Assembly (NCBI RefSeq): GCF_016892625.1
Contig: NZ_JAFEMW010000001.1
Location: 1-64,000 of the forward strand
Direction of reading: 5' to 3'
Source of the DNA: Brevibacterium sp. RIT 803
GTDB lineage: Bacteria; Actinomycetota; Actinomycetes; Actinomycetales; Brevibacteriaceae
Length of the DNA: 64,000 bases
Shown here: piece by piece, positions 10,804 through 19,624 of the stretch
Layout of the letters: each line of letters starts with the position of its first letter
Position numbering within the stretch: position 1 is the first letter of the stretch
Made by a program: the position numbers and the translations under genes
Notes under the pieces: model-generated
Told to the model about the DNA's origin: nothing
The model's input: only the letters and a program-made list of their open reading frames with translations
Database searches by the model: none

Positions 10804-11797
10804 CGTTCGTCTCCTCAGTGCTTGTCTCGTGTCCCTCGCCCTTGTGTCCGTCACCCAGTGGTGCGGGTTCGACGACGGTGTCTTCGACCATGGTGCCGAT
10901 GCCCTCGGAGGTGAAGACCTCGAGGAGGAGTGAGTGTGCCATTCGGCCGTCGATGATGTGGGCCTGTTGGACCCCGTGCTCGATGGCCTCGAGGGCCGCG
11001 GTCATCTTGGGGATCATGCCCGCGTCGAGGCTGGGCAGCAGTTCGCGCAGCTTCTTCGGTCCTATGCGTGAGATCAGGCTCGAGGTGTCAGGCCAGTTGG
11101 CGTAGAGGCCGGGCACATCGGTGAGCATGATCAGTTTGTTCGCACGCAAGGCTTTCGCCACGGCGGAGGCGGCGAGGTCTGCGTTGATGTTCAGCGGCTT
11201 GCCCGCCTCCCCACCGATCTCCGAGGCGATCGAGCAGATGACGGGCACCCGCCCAGCATCGAGTAGCTCGGTGAGCACGGTGGTGTTGACCTGGGCGATC
11301 TCGCCCACCCGGCCGAGATCGATGACCTCACCGTCAACCTCGGCGTGGGTCTTGTTCGCCAGAAGCAGGTCCGCGTCTTCACCGGAGAGCCCGATCGCGG
11401 CGTTGCCGTTCTGGTTGATGCGGGAGACGATGTCGCGGTTGACCTGGCCGGAGAGGACCATGCGGATGACCTCGGCGGCCTCAACGCTGGTGACCCTCTG
11501 GCCTGCCTTGAACTCGCTTTCAATACCCAAGCGAGCCAGCATCGAGGTGATCTGGGGTCCGCCGCCGTGGACGACGACGGGTCGGATGCCGGCGAAGCGC
11601 AGGAACGCGATGTCATCGGCGAAGGACTGCTGCAGCTCCGGGGAGATCATCGCGTTGCCGCCGTACTTGATGACGATCGTGGCACCGGCGAAGGTCTTGA
11701 TCCACGGCAGCGCCTCGGTCAGGGCCTCGGCCTTGACCTGGGCGGCGGCGAGCCGGGCGGCCGTTGACTTCGTGGACATGTCGTGTGGGTTGCTCAT
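10796..11797 (-). CDS. argB: Acetylglutamate kinase
   Basis: 333 residues. An amino-acid kinase family enzyme that phosphorylates N-acetylglutamate. The KYGGNAM motif follows residue 40, the VVHGGGPQ glycine loop is near residues 73-80, and the substrate segment [12 protein letters not shown] with a following TDVPG lies in the C-terminal half. Feedback inhibition by arginine is known for many homologues; here the N-terminal helix (about residues 8-33) needed for the hexameric, arginine-sensitive form is present. It overlaps argJ upstream by four bases and argD downstream, so it is tightly coupled. The C-terminal tail beyond about residue 300 is a low-complexity T/E/G/H-rich extension. Confidence 0.96.
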   Translation of the reverse strand: MSNPHDMSTKSTAARLAAAQVKAEALTEALPWIKTFAGATIVIKYGGNAMISPELQQSFADDIAFLRFAGIRPVVVHGGGPQITSMLARLGIESEFKAGQRVTSVEAAEVIRMVLSGQVNRDIVSRINQNGNAAIGLSGEDADLLLANKTHAEVDGEVIDLGRVGEIAQVNTTVLTELLDAGRVPVICSIASEIGGEAGKPLNINADLAASAVAKALRANKLIMLTDVPGLYANWPDTSSLISRIGPKKLRELLPSLDAGMIPKMTAALEAIEHGVQQAHIIDGRMAHSLLLEVFTSEGIGTMVEDTVVEPAPLGDGHKGEGHETSTEETNDV

Positions 11798-12972
11798 GTG
11801 GAGTAGGCGCTGTTCTCTTCGACGTAATCGTGGGTGAGGTCCGAGGTCCAGACCGTGGCGGTGGCATCTCCTGCGTGGAGGTCGATGACGACGTCGACGT
11901 TGCGCCCGAATTCGACCTTCTCCGGGTCCTCATAGGGTCCCGAGGCCCGGCACACCTCGGTGCCGTTGATGATCACGTCGATGGCCGTGGGGTCGAAGGT
12001 CGCCGAGGTGGTACCCACCTGGGCAACAACACGTCCCCAGTTCGGGTCCTGACCGAAGATCGCTGCCTTGAACAGGGCCGAGCGTGACACCGACCGGGAG
12101 ACCTCGACAGCCTCGGCCTCGCTGGCCGCACCCTGCGTGGTGATGGCGATGTCGTGGTGGGCGCCCTCGGCATCGACGTGGAGCTGGTGCATGAGGTCGA
12201 GGCAGAGTTCGCGCAACAGGCTCGTGAACTCATCTGTATCGACGGCTGCCTCGTGGGCGCCGGAGGACATGAGGATGACGGTGTCGTTCGTCGACATGCA
12301 CCCGTCCGTGTCGAGGCGGTCGAAGCTCTGACTCGTCGAGGCCCGCAGAGCCTGATCGAGCACGGCCTGGTCGACCTTCGCGTCGGTGGTGATGACGACG
12401 AGCATGGTGGCCAATCCCGGGGCGAGCATTCCTGCGCCCTTGGCCATGCCGCCGATCGTGTACCCGCTGCTGCCTTCGCGGGTGGCGGTCTTGGCCACGG
12501 TGTCGGTGGTCATGATCGCCTCGGCGGCGTGCTCGCCTCCGGCCACCGTGTCCTCGGCTGCGGCCACCAATGGTGGGAGGTTGTCGATGATGGTGTCGCG
12601 GAAGTCCTGACCGCCGACGCCGATGAGTCCAGTCGAGCAGACGAGGACGTCTTCGGCCGCTGTGGCGGTGCCGGCTTCGGTGAGGAGTGCGGCGGTGGTC
12701 TGGGCGGTCAGGGTGGTGGTCTCGTATCCGAAGTCGCCGGTGTAGCAGTTGGCTCCTCCGGAGTTGAGGACGACGGCGCGGGCCTGACCGTTGGCGGAGA
12801 CCTTCTGGGACCACAGGACGGGGTTGGCCTTGCAGCGGTTCGAGGTGTAGACGGCGGCGACGGCAGTGTCGGGGCCGGTGTTGATGACGAGCGAGAGGTC
12901 CTTGGTCCCGCTGGGTTTGAGTCCGGCGGTGAGGCCGGCGGCTGTGAAGCCAAGTGGTGCTGTCACGCTCAT
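11794..12972 (-). CDS. argJ: Bifunctional ornithine acetyltransferase / N-acetylglutamate synthase
   Basis: 392 residues. It transfers the acetyl group from N-acetylornithine to glutamate, recycling acetyl in the arginine pathway. The self-cleavage site is in GLATML, between Ala188 and Thr189, and the new N-terminal threonine is the nucleophile. The oxyanion-hole element STGLIG is at 113-118 and the downstream TNDT motif is present. Presence of ArgJ implies the cyclic acetyl pathway, so a separate argA or argE is not required for flux. Both ends overlap neighbours by four bases (argC and argB). Confidence 0.96.
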   Translation of the reverse strand: MSVTAPLGFTAAGLTAGLKPSGTKDLSLVINTGPDTAVAAVYTSNRCKANPVLWSQKVSANGQARAVVLNSGGANCYTGDFGYETTTLTAQTTAALLTEAGTATAAEDVLVCSTGLIGVGGQDFRDTIIDNLPPLVAAAEDTVAGGEHAAEAIMTTDTVAKTATREGSSGYTIGGMAKGAGMLAPGLATMLVVITTDAKVDQAVLDQALRASTSQSFDRLDTDGCMSTNDTVILMSSGAHEAAVDTDEFTSLLRELCLDLMHQLHVDAEGAHHDIAITTQGAASEAEAVEVSRSVSRSALFKAAIFGQDPNWGRVVAQVGTTSATFDPTAIDVIINGTEVCRASGPYEDPEKVEFGRNVDVVIDLHAGDATATVWTSDLTHDYVEENSAYST

Positions 12973-14078
12973 GGGGCGACTCCTTCAAGGGGAAGCGCGG
13001 TGGTCTCATCGAGACCAAGGGCAAGGTGGATGGACTGCAGTGCTTGGCCAGCGGTGCCGCGGACGAGGTTGTCCAGGGCCACGACCACGAGGATCGTGCC
13101 TGCCCGTTCATCGACGGTGAACTGGACGTGAGCGAGGTTCGATCCGGTCGTCGATGAGGTGCGCGGCCACTGGCCTTCGGGCAGGACACGGACGAACGGT
13201 TCGTCGGCGTAGGCCTGGTCGAAAGCCTGGCCCAGCTGGTCCTTCAGTGCTGCTGCGTCGAGGAGGCCCTCGGCGGTTCTCGGTGCGGGCTCCCCCGCGT
13301 CGGCCGTGATGGTGGCGAGGATTCCGCGGGCCATGGGCACGAGCGTCGGGGTGAAGGAGATCCGCGTCGGGCCATCTGCGGCGTCGGCGCCGAGGACTCC
13401 GTTGAGGTTCTGCTCGATCTCGGGCACGTGCCGGTGTGTGCCGCCTGTGCCGTAGGGGGAAGCATCGCCGAGGACCTCGGCGGCGGTGAGGTGCGGCTTG
13501 AGTGCTTTGCCGGCCCCGGAGACTCCGTTGGCCAGGACTGCGTTGAGCCCTGCAGGTGCGGCGAGGCCGGCCTGGATGAGCGGGGCGAGCCCAAGCGTCA
13601 CCGCGGTGACATTGCAGCCGGGAACGGCAATGCGCTTGGTGGCTTTAAGGGCTTCGCGCTGCTTCGTTCCACCGGCGGTCAGCAGTTCGGGCAGACCGTA
13701 GGTCCAGGTGCCCTGGTGCTCAGAGCCGTAGAACTTCTCCCAGGCTGAGGCGCTGATGAGGCGGTGGTCGGCGGCGAGGTCGACGATGAGTGTCTCGGGG
13801 CTCGATTCTTCGAGGTCGGCGGCGATTGCTCCGGACTGGCCGTGTGGGAGGGCGAGGATGACGACATCGTGGCCGGCGAGCACCTCGGCGGTGGACTCCT
13901 TGACCACGAAATCGGAATATCGGGCAAGATGGGGTTGATGTCGGCCGAGCGTCTCGCCCACGGAGGAATGTCCGCACACCGTGGTGACGTTGAGATGAGG
14001 GTGAGTGCTCAGCAGCCGGAGGACCTCTCCCCCGGCGTATCCGGTGGCACCGGAGACGGCAACCGTAAGATCAATCAT
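12969..14078 (-). CDS. argC: N-acetyl-gamma-glutamyl-phosphate reductase
   Basis: 369 residues. It reduces N-acetylglutamyl phosphate to the semialdehyde with NADPH. The Rossmann motif SGATGYAGGE is at residues 9-18. The catalytic cysteine is Cys155 in VPGCNVTA, where many homologues have P-G-C-Y-P-T. The C-terminal half holds the GTGGTHRH segment that contributes catalytic histidine. It is the first gene of the operon; its ATG is 44 bp from the divergent qor gene, and the leader contains a palindrome probably bound by ArgR. Somewhat longer than the usual 345-350 residues. Confidence 0.96.
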   Translation of the reverse strand: MIDLTVAVSGATGYAGGEVLRLLSTHPHLNVTTVCGHSSVGETLGRHQPHLARYSDFVVKESTAEVLAGHDVVILALPHGQSGAIAADLEESSPETLIVDLAADHRLISASAWEKFYGSEHQGTWTYGLPELLTAGGTKQREALKATKRIAVPGCNVTAVTLGLAPLIQAGLAAPAGLNAVLANGVSGAGKALKPHLTAAEVLGDASPYGTGGTHRHVPEIEQNLNGVLGADAADGPTRISFTPTLVPMARGILATITADAGEPAPRTAEGLLDAAALKDQLGQAFDQAYADEPFVRVLPEGQWPRTSSTTGSNLAHVQFTVDERAGTILVVVALDNLVRGTAGQALQSIHLALGLDETTALPLEGVAP

Positions 14079-14122
14079 ATGTATAACTATACCAGCACAT
14101 TAAATTATATGCAGGAGGCGTG
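14079..14122. promoter_or_regulatory. Divergent argC / qor promoter with candidate ARG box
   Basis: A 44-bp AT-rich island in otherwise GC-rich DNA. It contains the 12-bp palindrome GTATAACTATAC (14081-14092) and, read on the minus strand, a TATAAT -10 element (14104-14109) for argC. TATAAC at 14082-14087 could be the -10 for qor. The palindrome lies just downstream of the argC start point, as expected for an ArgR operator; assignment to ArgR is inference from context. Confidence 0.6.
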
Positions 14123-15097
14123 ATGACCCAGGCTATTCAGGCGATGCGAGCAGGTGGACCCGAGGTTCTCGAGTTCAATGAGATCGAGACTCCTCGGCCC
14201 GGTCCTGGTGAGGTCCTCGTTAACGTCGATGCCGCGGGTGTGAACTTCATCGACACGTATCGTCGTTCGGGCACGTATCCCATGAGCTACCCGCACATCG
14301 TCGGCTCCGAGGGCACCGGTCACATCGCTGAGGTGGGCGAAGGAGTGGCGAGTTGGACCGTCGGCGATCGCGTCGCCTGGCACGAAGGCCCGGGCTCGTA
14401 CGCGACGCAGGTCGTCGTCAAGACCGACAACCTGTTGCGGGTGCCGGAGGGTGTGAGCACCGAGGTCGCCGCCGCGATGCCGCTGCAGGGTCTGACCGCC
14501 CAGTACCTGGCCACAAGCTCACACGAGATCAAGCCCGGCCATACTGCCCTCGTCCATGCCGGCGCCGGCGGTGTCGGCCTGTTGCTCACGCAGATCATCA
14601 AGCACCTGGGCGGCAACGTCATCTCGACAGTGAGTACCGAGGAAAAGGCCGAGCTGGCGCGGAAGGCCGGAGCCGACGAAGTCTTCCTCTACGGCAATGG
14701 AGTCGACGTGACCGCGAAAGTCAAGGAACTCACCGACGGCGAGGGCGTCGAAGTCGCCTATGACGGAGTCGGCAAGGACACCTTCGACGCCTCACTCGCA
14801 TCTCTGAAGCCACTCGGATCAATGGTCCTATTCGGTGGAGCCTCAGGTCAGGTGCCGCCGTTCGACATCCAGAGGCTGAACTCCTCGGGCGGAATCTTCC
14901 TATCGCGGCCTTCGTTGGCCTGGTTCGTCCGATCGTCGGAGGAACTGGCCAAGCGCTCGGCGATGTTGTTCAACGGCATCGAGCACGGGTGGTTGAACTT
15001 CCGGGTGGGTGCGACGTTTGCGCTGGCTGACGCTGCGGATGCACATCGGGCGCTTGAGGGTCGGGAAACTACCGGGAAAGTTGTACTGACGGTGTGA
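14123..15097 (+). CDS. qor: NADPH:quinone oxidoreductase (zeta-crystallin-like MDR)
   Basis: 324 residues. A zinc-free medium-chain dehydrogenase/reductase that reduces quinones with NADPH. The N-terminal GroES-like domain includes PGPGEVLV and GVNFIDTYRRSG; the nucleotide site is HAGAGGVGLLLTQ around residues 150-162, matching Qor. A YxGVG-like segment (AYDGVGKDTF) and the C-terminal GKVVLTV end are also typical. I chose ATG 14123, which has AGGAGG 4 bases upstream; a GTG three bases earlier is too close to that site. It is transcribed divergently from the arg operon and ends before a hairpin with a T-rich tail. Confidence 0.93.
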   Translation: MTQAIQAMRAGGPEVLEFNEIETPRPGPGEVLVNVDAAGVNFIDTYRRSGTYPMSYPHIVGSEGTGHIAEVGEGVASWTVGDRVAWHEGPGSYATQVVVKTDNLLRVPEGVSTEVAAAMPLQGLTAQYLATSSHEIKPGHTALVHAGAGGVGLLLTQIIKHLGGNVISTVSTEEKAELARKAGADEVFLYGNGVDVTAKVKELTDGEGVEVAYDGVGKDTFDASLASLKPLGSMVLFGGASGQVPPFDIQRLNSSGGIFLSRPSLAWFVRSSEELAKRSAMLFNGIEHGWLNFRVGATFALADAADAHRALEGRETTGKVVLTV

Positions 15098-15111
15098 TTC
15101 GTCGTCTGTAG

Positions 15112-15160
15112 TTGGGGCTCAGGGTTTCTATCAATATGTAGGATTCTGGGCCCCAATTCT
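15112..15160 (+). terminator. Terminator after qor
   Basis: Inverted repeat TTGGGGC (15112-15118) and GCCCCAA (15150-15156) followed by TTCTTAT. The secondary pairing CTCAG/CTGGG extends the stem imperfectly. It lies 15 bases past the qor stop. Confidence 0.6.
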
Positions 15161-15262
15161 TATGCCGCCGGAAGCACAAAATCCACCCTCTTTCGACACC
15201 TCAGCTGTCACAGTATTGCTTTGTTCCGCCCAGACGTCACGGGTCGCTGATACCTTAAAGCC

Positions 15263-15580
15263 ATGTATGAAGTTTCTGTTCGTGACACATTGCGCCAGTT
15301 CATGGCCGAACGAGATTGGCAGCAGTTCCACACCCCCGAGAATCTCGCGAAGAGCGTTTCAATCGAAGCGGCAGAGTTGCTCGAATGTTTCCAATGGGGT
15401 GATGCAGACCTCGGTTCCGCGAAGGACGAGCTGGCAGATGTGCTGACGTATTGCATGCTGCTGGCCGATAAATTGGACCTTGACCCCGACACCATCATTT
15501 TAGACAAGCTGGCGAAGACTCGCGAGAAGTACCCAGTGGAGAAGGCTCGAGGCACGAGTGTGAAATATGACCAGCTTTAA
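15263..15580 (+). CDS. MazG-like nucleotide pyrophosphohydrolase
   Basis: 105 residues, a single all-alpha MazG-like (NTP-PPase) domain. The metal-binding pattern is visible as E-A-A-E-L-L-E at residues 35-41 and D-E-L-A-D at 55-59, giving the ExxE...ExxD arrangement of the superfamily. Such enzymes hydrolyse nucleoside triphosphates, often non-canonical ones, to monophosphates and pyrophosphate. It closely resembles the short RS21-C6/MazG-related group (F-x-x-E-R-D-W near the start). Its last 14 bases overlap the start of the GIY-YIG/DUF2075 gene, so the two are translationally coupled and probably act together. Confidence 0.88.
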   Translation: MYEVSVRDTLRQFMAERDWQQFHTPENLAKSVSIEAAELLECFQWGDADLGSAKDELADVLTYCMLLADKLDLDPDTIILDKLAKTREKYPVEKARGTSVKYDQL

Positions 15581-17285
15581 GGTCGAACGCTTCCCCTTCG
15601 ATGCCAACCAGGTCAAGGCATGGGGACCCGTCGATCCACGTCATCGGAACTGGCCTGTCGTGTACGTCATGAACAATAAGAGAGAGGTCTACGTCGGCGA
15701 GTCGCTTAATGTCGAGGGACGGATGCGACAGCACCTCGAGTCTGACTCAAAACGAAGTCTCCAGTCGGTGAGAGTCGTTCTCGATGACACGTTCAATAAA
15801 TCAGCGTGCCTCGATCTGGAGTCATTCCTCATACGAATGTTCCATGGCGACGGCAGCCGACAGGTCCTCAACCTCAACGCCGGCATCACCGATGCTGAGT
15901 ACTACGACCGAGAGAACTACAACAAGACGTTCCGACAGATCTTCGAAGAGTTGCGAACTCAGGAAGAGCTGTTCCAACGAACGATCCCACAGATCGTCAA
16001 CAGTGATCTCTTCAAGCTCTCACCCTTCAAAGCGCTGAACCATGATCAGGCTTCCGCCGTTAATGACATACTCGAAGGCTTCTTTTCCGACCTCGAAAGC
16101 GGCGTCGACAACTCTGTTGTGGTCGAAGGCAACCCAGGTACCGGCAAGACCGTGATTGCCATCTATATGCTCAAGTTGCTCGAAGACATCCGTCGGCATG
16201 ATTCGGAAGAACCCCTGGACATCGATTCGATCTTCGGCGACTATTTCACGCCTGGACATGCCGAGCTGCTCGAGTCTCTCAGATTCGCAATCGTCGTGCC
16301 CCAGCAATCGTTGCGAGACTCAATCGCCAAGGTGTTCAAGCTGACACCCGGATTGCACAAAAACATGGTGTTGACACCGTTCCAGGTAGGTGAGAGCACA
16401 GAACCGTTCGATCTTCTCGTCGTCGATGAAGCTCATAGGCTCAACCAGCGCGCAAATCAGGCAGCGGGGCCGCTCAACAAGAAGTTCATTGAAATCAACG
16501 AGAAGCTCTTCGGCTGGGATGATCCGCAGAAGACGCAGTTGGATTGGATCAGGAAGCAGAGTCGACATTCGATCCTCATGCTTGACGTCAACCAGACGGT
16601 CCGCCCTGCAGATCTACCAGCAACCAAGACAAGGGAAATCGCAGCGCGGGCCAGAACCGCGGGCCGACTATATCCTCTCCAAACCCAGATGCGGATCTCA
16701 GCAGACAAAGATTACGTCGGCTACATCCGGTCGGTGCTCAGCGACAATCCACCGACAACGCCCGACAACTTCGGTAACTACGATCTGCGGTTGTTTACTG
16801 ATCTCGGAGAGATGAGACGAGAGCTCCAGAAGCGCGAAGAGGAATGCGGGCTCTCTCGACTCGTCGCAGGGTACGCCTGGCCGTGGAAGAGCAAGAAAGA
16901 CAAGTCCGCGTTCGACATCGAACTCGACGGCCAGCAGATGCGCTGGAATTCGACCACGACGGATTGGATCAACTCCCCTAAGTCAGTCGATGAGGTTGGA
17001 TCGATCCACACTGTGCAGGGGTATGACCTCAACTACGTCGGAGCCATCGTCGGCAATGACCTCCGCTACGACCCAGTCGCAGGCAAGCTCATCTTTGACC
17101 GCGCCAACTATCACGACAAGAAGGGCCGCGAGAATAACCCGAAGCTCGGCATCACCTACTCAGATGCGGACCTTCTCGAGTACGTAAAGAACATCTACAG
17201 TGTGCTGCTCACACGAGGCATCCGCGGCACATATGTGTACGTCTGCGACACCGCACTGCGAGAGCGCCTTCAAGAATTTATCTGA
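15567..17285 (+). CDS. GIY-YIG nuclease domain fused to DUF2075 ATPase/helicase
   Basis: 572 residues. Residues 30-90 form a GIY-YIG-type domain: VVYVM (31-35), VYVGES (41-46), a basic GRMRQH near 51-56 and a candidate catalytic glutamate at 85. Residues about 155-570 match DUF2075, an SF1-like P-loop ATPase: Walker A EGNPGTGKT at 187-195, Walker B VVDEAH at 285-290, then LDVNQTVR and, near residue 475, a SIHTVQGYDLNYVG motif like helicase motif V. A nuclease joined to an ATPase, coupled to a MazG-like pyrophosphohydrolase, suggests nucleic-acid and nucleotide targeting, plausibly phage defence. That role is inference. It lies in a segment with other unknown genes. Confidence 0.85.
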   Translation: MTSFKVERFPFDANQVKAWGPVDPRHRNWPVVYVMNNKREVYVGESLNVEGRMRQHLESDSKRSLQSVRVVLDDTFNKSACLDLESFLIRMFHGDGSRQVLNLNAGITDAEYYDRENYNKTFRQIFEELRTQEELFQRTIPQIVNSDLFKLSPFKALNHDQASAVNDILEGFFSDLESGVDNSVVVEGNPGTGKTVIAIYMLKLLEDIRRHDSEEPLDIDSIFGDYFTPGHAELLESLRFAIVVPQQSLRDSIAKVFKLTPGLHKNMVLTPFQVGESTEPFDLLVVDEAHRLNQRANQAAGPLNKKFIEINEKLFGWDDPQKTQLDWIRKQSRHSILMLDVNQTVRPADLPATKTREIAARARTAGRLYPLQTQMRISADKDYVGYIRSVLSDNPPTTPDNFGNYDLRLFTDLGEMRRELQKREEECGLSRLVAGYAWPWKSKKDKSAFDIELDGQQMRWNSTTTDWINSPKSVDEVGSIHTVQGYDLNYVGAIVGNDLRYDPVAGKLIFDRANYHDKKGRENNPKLGITYSDADLLEYVKNIYSVLLTRGIRGTYVYVCDTALRERLQEFI

Positions 17286-17314
17286 GGCACCGGTCGAATC
17301 AACCACTAGTTCCC

Positions 17315-17356
17315 GTCTCGCAACCGATGGGTTTTGAGACGCCTAGGTTGCGAGAC
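17315..17356. repeat. 11-bp inverted repeat with GTCTC/GAGAC core
   Basis: GTCTCGCAACC (17315-17325) and GGTTGCGAGAC (17346-17356) are perfectly complementary, separated by 20 bases that include TGAGACGCCTAG (17335-17346). It follows the GIY-YIG/DUF2075 gene by about 30 bases, so it could be a terminator, but the same GAGAC words recur at 19.3-19.5 kb, which suggests a recognition site instead. Confidence 0.5.
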
Positions 17357-17427
17357 AGTTGAGCATCGGTGCTGGTGACTGAATCCGCGGGGGCGACCGA
17401 GCCGATATCCCCTCCTATGATGTAGTC

Positions 17428-18582
17428 ATGACAACGCCCGTACTGCCTTGGATACCTGACCGACATCTGGACGTTGTGGCAACCCTTGCCCACGCTGACG
17501 AACTCATTGGCCAGGTAGGTGAGCTGGTCTTCGAATACGTGGCTGAGAATGGCGATGTTTTTAAGATCTGTGAAGTGCTCGATGACTCTGTGAGCAACGC
17601 GGTGATCGAACGGATCGCACCAATTGCCAAGAAAATCCCCCTGCTTGTTGCCGACGCTTTGGTGACTTTGCGTGCAGCAATCGAGTACACCCTGTTCACT
17701 GAAGTTGGGTTTCTGAGCGAGCGACGCCTGGACGACAAACAGGAGCGAAATATAGGCATGCCTGCATACAATACTTATGCAGAGTATGCGAGGTGGCTGA
17801 AGAAGAGACCGAAAAATACGCCCGATGTGATAGCGAATGGGAGCGAGCTCTTGCGCCGCGTGGAGGGATTGCAGCCCTTTCACCGAGCGGTCAGGCCGGA
17901 CCTTCATCCGCTGGCCCTCCTCACTCTGTACACGAACCACGCCAAGCACCGCACACCTGCCGTCACGGCCGTGCGGCTGGCAGCCGTGGTCAACGAGAAG
18001 GTTCCGCCACGTTCCCCAAGCGATTTCGAGCCTGGCCCCGTTGTGCCGATTCGAGTTGGAGATGTGATCGCAAAGACGCCACTGGGCGAGCGAGTCCCCG
18101 TCGCTCTCTTCCCGGCGATCGGAATCAATCGACCAGGCACTGAGGACTGGCCGTACCTGATGGATGAGCTCGACCAAATTTCTAGTTGGGTCAGAGAACA
18201 AGCGGTTCCTCGACTGATCACCGGGGGTAGCCCGCCCTCTGAAGGGATCCCGGCTAGTTACGAGATCGGGCGCGGCCACGACGGCGAACGTGACGCGATT
18301 GGGTTGGGGACTTCGATAACCGCGAATGAGAAGGCACGACTTCGACACGGTGCAGCTAGCGCACGTCCGAGCATGGTGGAGATGCTCCTGCCTACTTCCG
18401 CCGAACTGACACGTGAAACCCTCGCAAAGTGGGTTGCTCATCTTAATGATGGTGAGGTGGTCGAGCGAGTTGAAAGGTTTAAGGGCTTCGTCTCGGATTT
18501 CGGTTCGATGTCCGGCAATGCCAAAGTCTTGTCGGAACTTCGCGACGAAGCATTACAGTTCGCGAGTAAGCACCGCGGCTAG
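17428..18582 (+). CDS. Hypothetical HEPN-like protein, 384 aa
   Basis: Not a protein I can name. Residues about 70-95 read ADALVTLRAAIEYTLF, and near 165-180 there is LLTLYTNHAKHR. This resembles a widespread uncharacterised family with an A-D-A-L-x-N-L-R-x-A-L-D-H segment followed by an H-x-K-H-R segment, which has a HEPN-like helical look. The middle (195-290) appears beta-rich and the C-terminal third helical. No signal peptide or membrane segments. It stands alone on the plus strand between two repeat clusters. I see no catalytic R-x(4-6)-H of HEPN RNases that I would trust, so the function is unknown. Confidence 0.6.
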   Translation: MTTPVLPWIPDRHLDVVATLAHADELIGQVGELVFEYVAENGDVFKICEVLDDSVSNAVIERIAPIAKKIPLLVADALVTLRAAIEYTLFTEVGFLSERRLDDKQERNIGMPAYNTYAEYARWLKKRPKNTPDVIANGSELLRRVEGLQPFHRAVRPDLHPLALLTLYTNHAKHRTPAVTAVRLAAVVNEKVPPRSPSDFEPGPVVPIRVGDVIAKTPLGERVPVALFPAIGINRPGTEDWPYLMDELDQISSWVREQAVPRLITGGSPPSEGIPASYEIGRGHDGERDAIGLGTSITANEKARLRHGAASARPSMVEMLLPTSAELTRETLAKWVAHLNDGEVVERVERFKGFVSDFGSMSGNAKVLSELRDEALQFASKHRG

Positions 18583-18815
18583 TGCTGATTGATCTGCGGC
18601 AAAACTTCAGAGTTGCGACGCAGCGCACGCGTCAACCGGGCTGGTCAAAGAAGGCCGTAACATCATGTTCGTGTGAAACTCAGCGTTAAGCGAAGGTATT
18701 CTTGCAACGCTGGGTGGCGGTCAGACTCTGAAGGCTGAGCCCGGGGAGCCTTTCGACGACCCACGTAACTGGCCATCTATAGAGCGGCCTGTTGCGAGAA
18801 CGAAGAGACAGCCTC

Positions 18816-19253
18816 TCAGCCCAGCCCGACTAGACCTTTGACGAAGCTTCCTAGAACTTGCCCTGCGCCGTTAACTCCAATCGCTCTCACATCGCTGGCC
18901 GCAGCCCGAAGAGCTTGGCTCTTCTCTTTGTCGCGTTCACCGCTTGCAAGCTTCTCGAGAGCCTCTACCATTGCGTTGCCAAACACCTCATTATTGCTGC
19001 TTGGCCATTGTCCAACCGCTCTGAATCCGGAAGAGCCGACTTGCGCGACGCCGATTGGCCCGCCCCAGGCTTTTTTTGTTTCAACATAACCCTCGTGGGC
19101 AAGTAGTTTCAGTGCAGACTGAACAGTTGGCAGATCCATACCTAGTTGCTCACAGATGCGATCGACGCTGGGCGGTTCTTCATTATTCATCACTCGCGCA
19201 ACGCAATATTCGAGGATAGGAAGCGCCGTTGTATTCCAATGAGTCTCAACCAT
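18816..19253 (-). CDS. Small winged-helix protein
   Basis: 145 residues from ATG 19253. Residues about 5-75 look like a winged helix-turn-helix: an N-terminal helix (ALPILEYCVARVM), DRICEQLGMDLPTVQSALKLLAHEGYV as the recognition unit, then a wing. The C-terminal half is helical and charged (ASGERDKEKSQALRAAASDVRA) and ends in a hydrophobic glycine-rich tail. A start at 19331 would add 26 residues; neither start has a convincing ribosome binding site. No partner is recognised. Upstream of it lies a cluster of GAGAC/GTCTC dyads that may be its own operators. It may be a regulator, but this is inference. Confidence 0.55.
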   Translation of the reverse strand: MVETHWNTTALPILEYCVARVMNNEEPPSVDRICEQLGMDLPTVQSALKLLAHEGYVETKKAWGGPIGVAQVGSSGFRAVGQWPSSNNEVFGNAMVEALEKLASGERDKEKSQALRAAASDVRAIGVNGAGQVLGSFVKGLVGLG

Positions 19254-19332
19254 GGACAAATGGTACAGCGGACATCGCTCTCCAGCGCCGTCGTCGAATT
19301 GTCGTATCCTCACGTCAACCCGCCCGTGCATT

Positions 19333-19502
19333 GATGAGACGTCTCGTATCCCTAGCCATATAAGACGTCTCGTCTGCTCAATGAGACGCTCAACTGGTTC
19401 TGTTGAGGCTTCTGTCCGTCCGCGTTTGGGCGATTCTCAATACTATGTCTCGTAAGCGAACGAGCTCTCAGAGGTACACGTCGCTAGTTATGAGACACCT
19501 AG
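19333..19502. repeat. Cluster of GAGAC/GTCTC dyads and direct repeats
   Basis: GAGACGTCTC (19336-19345) is a perfect palindrome. GACGTCTCGT occurs at 19338-19347 and again at 19364-19373, 26 bp apart. Further copies are ATGAGACG (19381-19388), ATGTCTCGT (19444-19452) and TGAGACACCTAG (19491-19502), the last differing by one base from 17335-17346. The array sits upstream of the winged-helix gene and resembles either an operator array or a resolvase-type recombination site. It occupies most of the 371-base gap 19254-19624. Confidence 0.5.
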
Positions 19503-19624
19503 AAGCGCCTGTATCGGCCCGTCAGAAATCAAGATTGTGAATAATCGTCTGGCGTTGTGCGCCCGCAAAACTGCCCCAAGATTGTGCTGGAGCTGTGTTT
19601 CTCCACGTAAACAAGAGCCGATCC

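Noticed and set aside
15567..17285. Naming the MazG/GIY-YIG-DUF2075 pair as a known defence system
   Set aside because: I could not match the pair with confidence to any named system from memory, so it is reported as a candidate.
17315..19502. CRISPR array from the repeated GAGAC/GTCTC words
   Set aside because: The repeats are too short, irregularly spaced and mixed in orientation, and there are no cas genes.
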